DNA of 64,000 bases from Bacillota bacterium (GTDB taxonomy: Bacteria > Bacillota > Clostridia > Acetivibrionales > DSM-1351): the NCBI GenBank assembly GCA_023444055.1, contig JAEZRV010000041.1:62001-126000 (forward strand), given 5' to 3'. The notes beneath the pieces were generated by a model. That model was given only the letters and a program-made list of their open reading frames with translations, did no database searches and was not told the DNA's origin. Every line of letters starts with the position of its first letter. Position 1 is the stretch's first letter. A program made the position numbers and the translations under genes. Shown here one piece after another: positions 61,901 through 64,000 of this stretch.

Positions 61901-64000
61901 GGTTGGTGATATATGGGAATATGCATCGAATTTAAGCATTATAGCAGCTATAAAACAATATACAGGAGATTATGCAGATGCTTTTGAAAAATTGAATCAT
62001 TATATTGATATTTCTATGAAAATTGAAAATTATTATGGTATTTGCTATGGAAAGGCAAAGCTTGCATGGTGCTACATAGAAAAAGGGGACTTTGATAAGC
62101 CAATATCATTAATTAACCAATCAATTGAGCTTGCTGAAAGAGAGAAACTTTGGTTTCCATACTGCTTAGCAATATATTGTTTTGGGGTTATACATTATGA
62201 AAAAAAAGAGTATATAAAGGCTAAAGAATGTTTTGAAAAAGCTGTGGAGTTAGACAAAAAATATAGTTTGAATAAAGAAATTTCTGGGAACTCTTTTGTA
62301 ATGCTTGCTCAATCAAATGTAATGATACTTAAATCTAACAATATGTTACAAAGAAGTTCTAAGTATAAAGAGTTTTCTAAAGTATATAAAGCTTGTAGAA
62401 CTGCTGTGAGAATTACTCGTTTATGGTCTAATATATATGGCGTTTCATTGCGGGTTATGGCAGGGTATTATGCTTTTAGGAATAAAAATATACTTGCAGA
62501 AAAATTATATAAAGATAGTATTAAGCATAATAATAAAATTAATCGTAGATATGAGCTGGGTTGCAGTTTATATGAATATGCATGCTTTCTTAATAAGCGA
62601 CATAAAAAAGAAGAATGTAAAAAGATCGTTATGATAGCCTACAACTTATTTATTGAGATAGGATCTAAAGAATACATAAAAAAATGTACAGAATTAATGG
62701 AACCTGATATAGTAAAATCTTTTGGACATAATGAAGATAATACTATTAATAGCTTAATTGCTAGCAATAAATTCAATACTGTGGTAGAGATGGGAAGAGC
62801 TATTAGTTCTATCTTGGATATTGATGTTCTACTTGAAAAAATAATGGATACTGCCATTGAATTAGTGGGTGCTCAAAGAGGTATTATGTTACTGTACCCA
62901 GAGACGGGAGATAAAAAGCTTGAAGTTAATGTTGTACGAAATATTAATGGTTATGAAATAACAGGCTCATTGTATGGACTAAGCATGAAGATTATTTCAC
63001 AGGTAGAAAAAGAATTGAAGCCAATTATTATTTTTGATGCTTTAACTGACAGTGAATTAAATATGCAGCATAGTGTAATATCACAGGAAATTAGATCTGT
63101 CATTTGTACTCCTATAATAAATAAAGAGGAGCTATTAGGGATTATTTATCTTGATAATAAACTTGTGTCAGGACTTTTTGATGAAGAAGATAAAAAGACT
63201 TTAGAACTAATATGTAGTCAAGCAGGTATATCAATTGAAAATGCACGTCTTTATAAACGCTTGAAAGAATACTCTGAGGAAATTGAAAAGTGGAGTCACA
63301 ATCTTGAGCAAAAGGTTTATGAAAGGACAGAAGAACTAAATAAAAAGAATATTGAGCTTGAATATATGATTGATAAATTAAGAGAGCATGCGAAAGTGGT
63401 TGAAGAACTTGCAGCTGAAAAAGAAAGAAATAGGATGAGCAGAGACCTTCATGACACACTTGGTTATGCAATGACTCTGATTACTACACAGCTTGAAGTT
63501 TGCAGTAGGACATGCCTTGAAGATCCTAAGAAAGCTTTAGAGAATATTCAAGCAGTAAATCATACTGCTAAAGCAGGATTAAAAGAGCTTAGGAGATCAA
63601 TTAATGGTTTTGGTCCTAAAGATCTCGAAGAAAATAGTATAGTAAATTCCTTAAGAAAGCTGGTAATAGAGTATAGTTATTTAGGAATAGAAATAGACTT
63701 TGAATTTGAGGGTGAGTGTGATAAATGTTTATCATGTTACAATGAAGTTGTTTACAGAGTTTGCCAGGAAGCTATTACCAATGCTGTTCGTCATGGAAAA
63801 GCCAAAAAGGTAATAATATCTCTTATTATAGAAGATGAATTTATTAGACTTTTTATAATAGACAACGGGATTGGGTGCAGTCAAATTCAAAAAGGTATGG
63901 GTTTATCAGGAATGGTGCAAAGAGTGGCTTCTGTTAACGGAAAACTCATGTATGGTTCAAGCGGTGATGGTGGATTTAATATAAGTGTTTATATTCCTTT
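58914..64000 (+). CDS. Hybrid Ser/Thr protein kinase - AAA-like ATPase - TPR - GAF - histidine kinase (3' truncated by window)
   Basis: Open to the window end, 1,695 codons visible. In order: a Hanks-type Ser/Thr kinase (about 1-280: IGEGVTSF glycine loop, AIKVLK lysine, HRDVKPANI, IDFG, SPEA); an AAA/STAND-like ATPase (Walker A GGSGVGKS at about 333, Walker B CVIFLDDLQWAD); a long TPR-like helical region (about 720-1270); a GAF domain (about 1310-1450, GAQRGIMLLYP); a coiled-coil; and a NarL-type histidine kinase with H1513 in RDLHDTLG and an ATPase domain (EAITNAVRHG, DNGIGC, GMGLSGM). Probably only a few C-terminal residues are missing. GTG 58914 follows ATGGGG by about seven bases; ATG 58902 is also in frame. 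Such multi-domain kinases are known from cyanobacteria and myxobacteria. Confidence 0.85.
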   Translation, partial: MFEIGSIIDGKFKVLETIGEGVTSFVLKVIDIYSDREFAIKVLKPKITSSYIEHIIRFKREAAIISSFDHPNIIKTYGVGEFEGYPYVIMELLQGANLSSKLIDNKPIEINEAIEITLYIAKALEYVHSNGIIHRDVKPANIFIRENFDSYSKRVKVIDFGISILKDSSELKTPAAISGTWGYMSPEAIGIINKALDERSDIYSFGILVYHMFTGIAPIYGNDINTIVHMHAAFNPPNPSDINPIIDSTLDKIILKLIAKDPEQRYSSVSGFIYDLNRYINGGRNFNIGCKDKRKKISYYMSMVERDSEFKVLSNAIINASYKKGSALLITGGSGVGKSRLVKEIRSYVCTSDGLFLQGRCLNNENKNPYQPFKDIIDDYINIYNNYDSEMQYNETSRLRNVLGGLEACVITLNPRASKIFGDANRISHLEQNRELKRFLITLADFFINLAPEKRYCVIFLDDLQWADFGTLTLLEEIIKGIYKSNLLVVGTFRDDEVAENCGIKKIYMEHSNLPTTQLIKLYPLSYDGTKRLIEMGLGDSVQDLATLSKYIYRKSGGNPLYATNLIRTLADNSILVFEGDKWILKWEKLNDFDLPENIVGIVLNRLSNISLYHRNVLEKAAIIGKNFDAEILEAFSCIGWTELVNVLDQISDIQIIEPLNEKGMYIFTHDRIRDAVLEKMSADKRRQLHSELGEILESFPDDRKEHYFFDIVHHYIESFDRNKAMKYIIPAAHKSKESFATEDALRYFELAEKYMEDDGRYSYYDFIGIYKEMVEEYIIVGDSDKAVSIANKILPFFDNVLDRAKLLSKIGTAYFKKGNFNQAQTYHIEALKLLGEEIPSDKQKLRLCLLKEYLKYIFCNRIFNSNILKTRETSLSDEEKEKLVIFYPLCRSYAISDLSKIRYITIKGLNIARKRLAGCREISVLYTGYAMQSAMVGNYKKAMKYHETALQMKKELGDKYGVAQSMQLIAYVRLWQGDYKIAMDLIKESTEIFQQVGDIWEYASNLSIIAAIKQYTGDYADAFEKLNHYIDISMKIENYYGICYGKAKLAWCYIEKGDFDKPISLINQSIELAEREKLWFPYCLAIYCFGVIHYEKKEYIKAKECFEKAVELDKKYSLNKEISGNSFVMLAQSNVMILKSNNMLQRSSKYKEFSKVYKACRTAVRITRLWSNIYGVSLRVMAGYYAFRNKNILAEKLYKDSIKHNNKINRRYELGCSLYEYACFLNKRHKKEECKKIVMIAYNLFIEIGSKEYIKKCTELMEPDIVKSFGHNEDNTINSLIASNKFNTVVEMGRAISSILDIDVLLEKIMDTAIELVGAQRGIMLLYPETGDKKLEVNVVRNINGYEITGSLYGLSMKIISQVEKELKPIIIFDALTDSELNMQHSVISQEIRSVICTPIINKEELLGIIYLDNKLVSGLFDEEDKKTLELICSQAGISIENARLYKRLKEYSEEIEKWSHNLEQKVYERTEELNKKNIELEYMIDKLREHAKVVEELAAEKERNRMSRDLHDTLGYAMTLITTQLEVCSRTCLEDPKKALENIQAVNHTAKAGLKELRRSINGFGPKDLEENSIVNSLRKLVIEYSYLGIEIDFEFEGECDKCLSCYNEVVYRVCQEAITNAVRHGKAKKVIISLIIEDEFIRLFIIDNGIGCSQIQKGMGLSGMVQRVASVNGKLMYGSSGDGGFNISVYIP

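Overview
The window looks like chromosome of an anaerobic, nitrogen-fixing clostridium close to Ruminiclostridium / Clostridium pasteurianum. This is inferred from gene content and from AT-rich sequence, and no database search was possible. The main evidence is the clostridial nitrogenase arrangement: NifI1 and NifI2 between nifH and nifD, a NifN-NifB fusion, a homocitrate synthase split into omega and alpha genes, and the C. pasteurianum-type 2Fe-2S ferredoxin. The firmicute block cysE-cysS-mrnC-rlmB-sigH and a 6S RNA agree with this.

Layout. 0-6.2 kb: the end of an unknown gene and three tandem dynamin-like GTPases. 6.7-22.4 kb: an AnfO-like gene on the minus strand, then nifH-nifI1-nifI2-nifD-nifK-nifE-nifNB-fdx-nifV(omega)-nifV(alpha)-modA-modB-modC. 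Together these encode nitrogenase, its cofactor assembly, its homocitrate supply and its molybdate uptake. Both the AnfO-like gene and nifH have terminator hairpins in their leaders. 22.6-34.1 kb: a CarD-like regulator, two AraC regulators, a family 3 glycosidase, two secreted proteins and the O-acetylhomoserine route to methionine (metY, metA). 34.1-38.5 kb: a patch of mobile debris. It holds a group II intron 3' end, a PadR/DUF1048/KTR/ABC transporter cargo, an internally deleted serine recombinase and the remains of an AbiE toxin-antitoxin pair. 38.7-49.8 kb: core genes (a DUF6062 gene, ogg, 6S RNA, cysE, cysS, an NlpC/P60 gene, xth, mrnC, rlmB, sigH, two tRNAs). 49.8-58.2 kb: an accessory, defence-like island behind the tRNAs. 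It contains a Sll1717-type ATPase, a Fic protein, an IS200 remnant and a probable DNA-inversion switch. 58.9-64 kb: a very large Ser/Thr kinase / ATPase / GAF / histidine kinase that runs off the window.

The most notable observation is the putative invertible cassette at 53.40-57.25 kb. Two convergent genes, an SHMT-like PLP enzyme and a membrane-anchored STAND NTPase, lie between two perfect 32-bp inverted repeats. A good promoter sits just outside the left repeat and reads inwards. A tyrosine recombinase gene ends inside the right repeat. Inversion would exchange which gene follows the promoter.

A second notable observation is a family of leader elements found before modA, metY, cysE, a DUF6062 gene and, in diverged form, ogg and an araC gene. 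Each has a Shine-Dalgarno sequence, then a conserved hairpin, then the start codon. One further copy has no gene behind it. Two other intergenic repeat families (R1 and R2) show compensating base changes in their stems.
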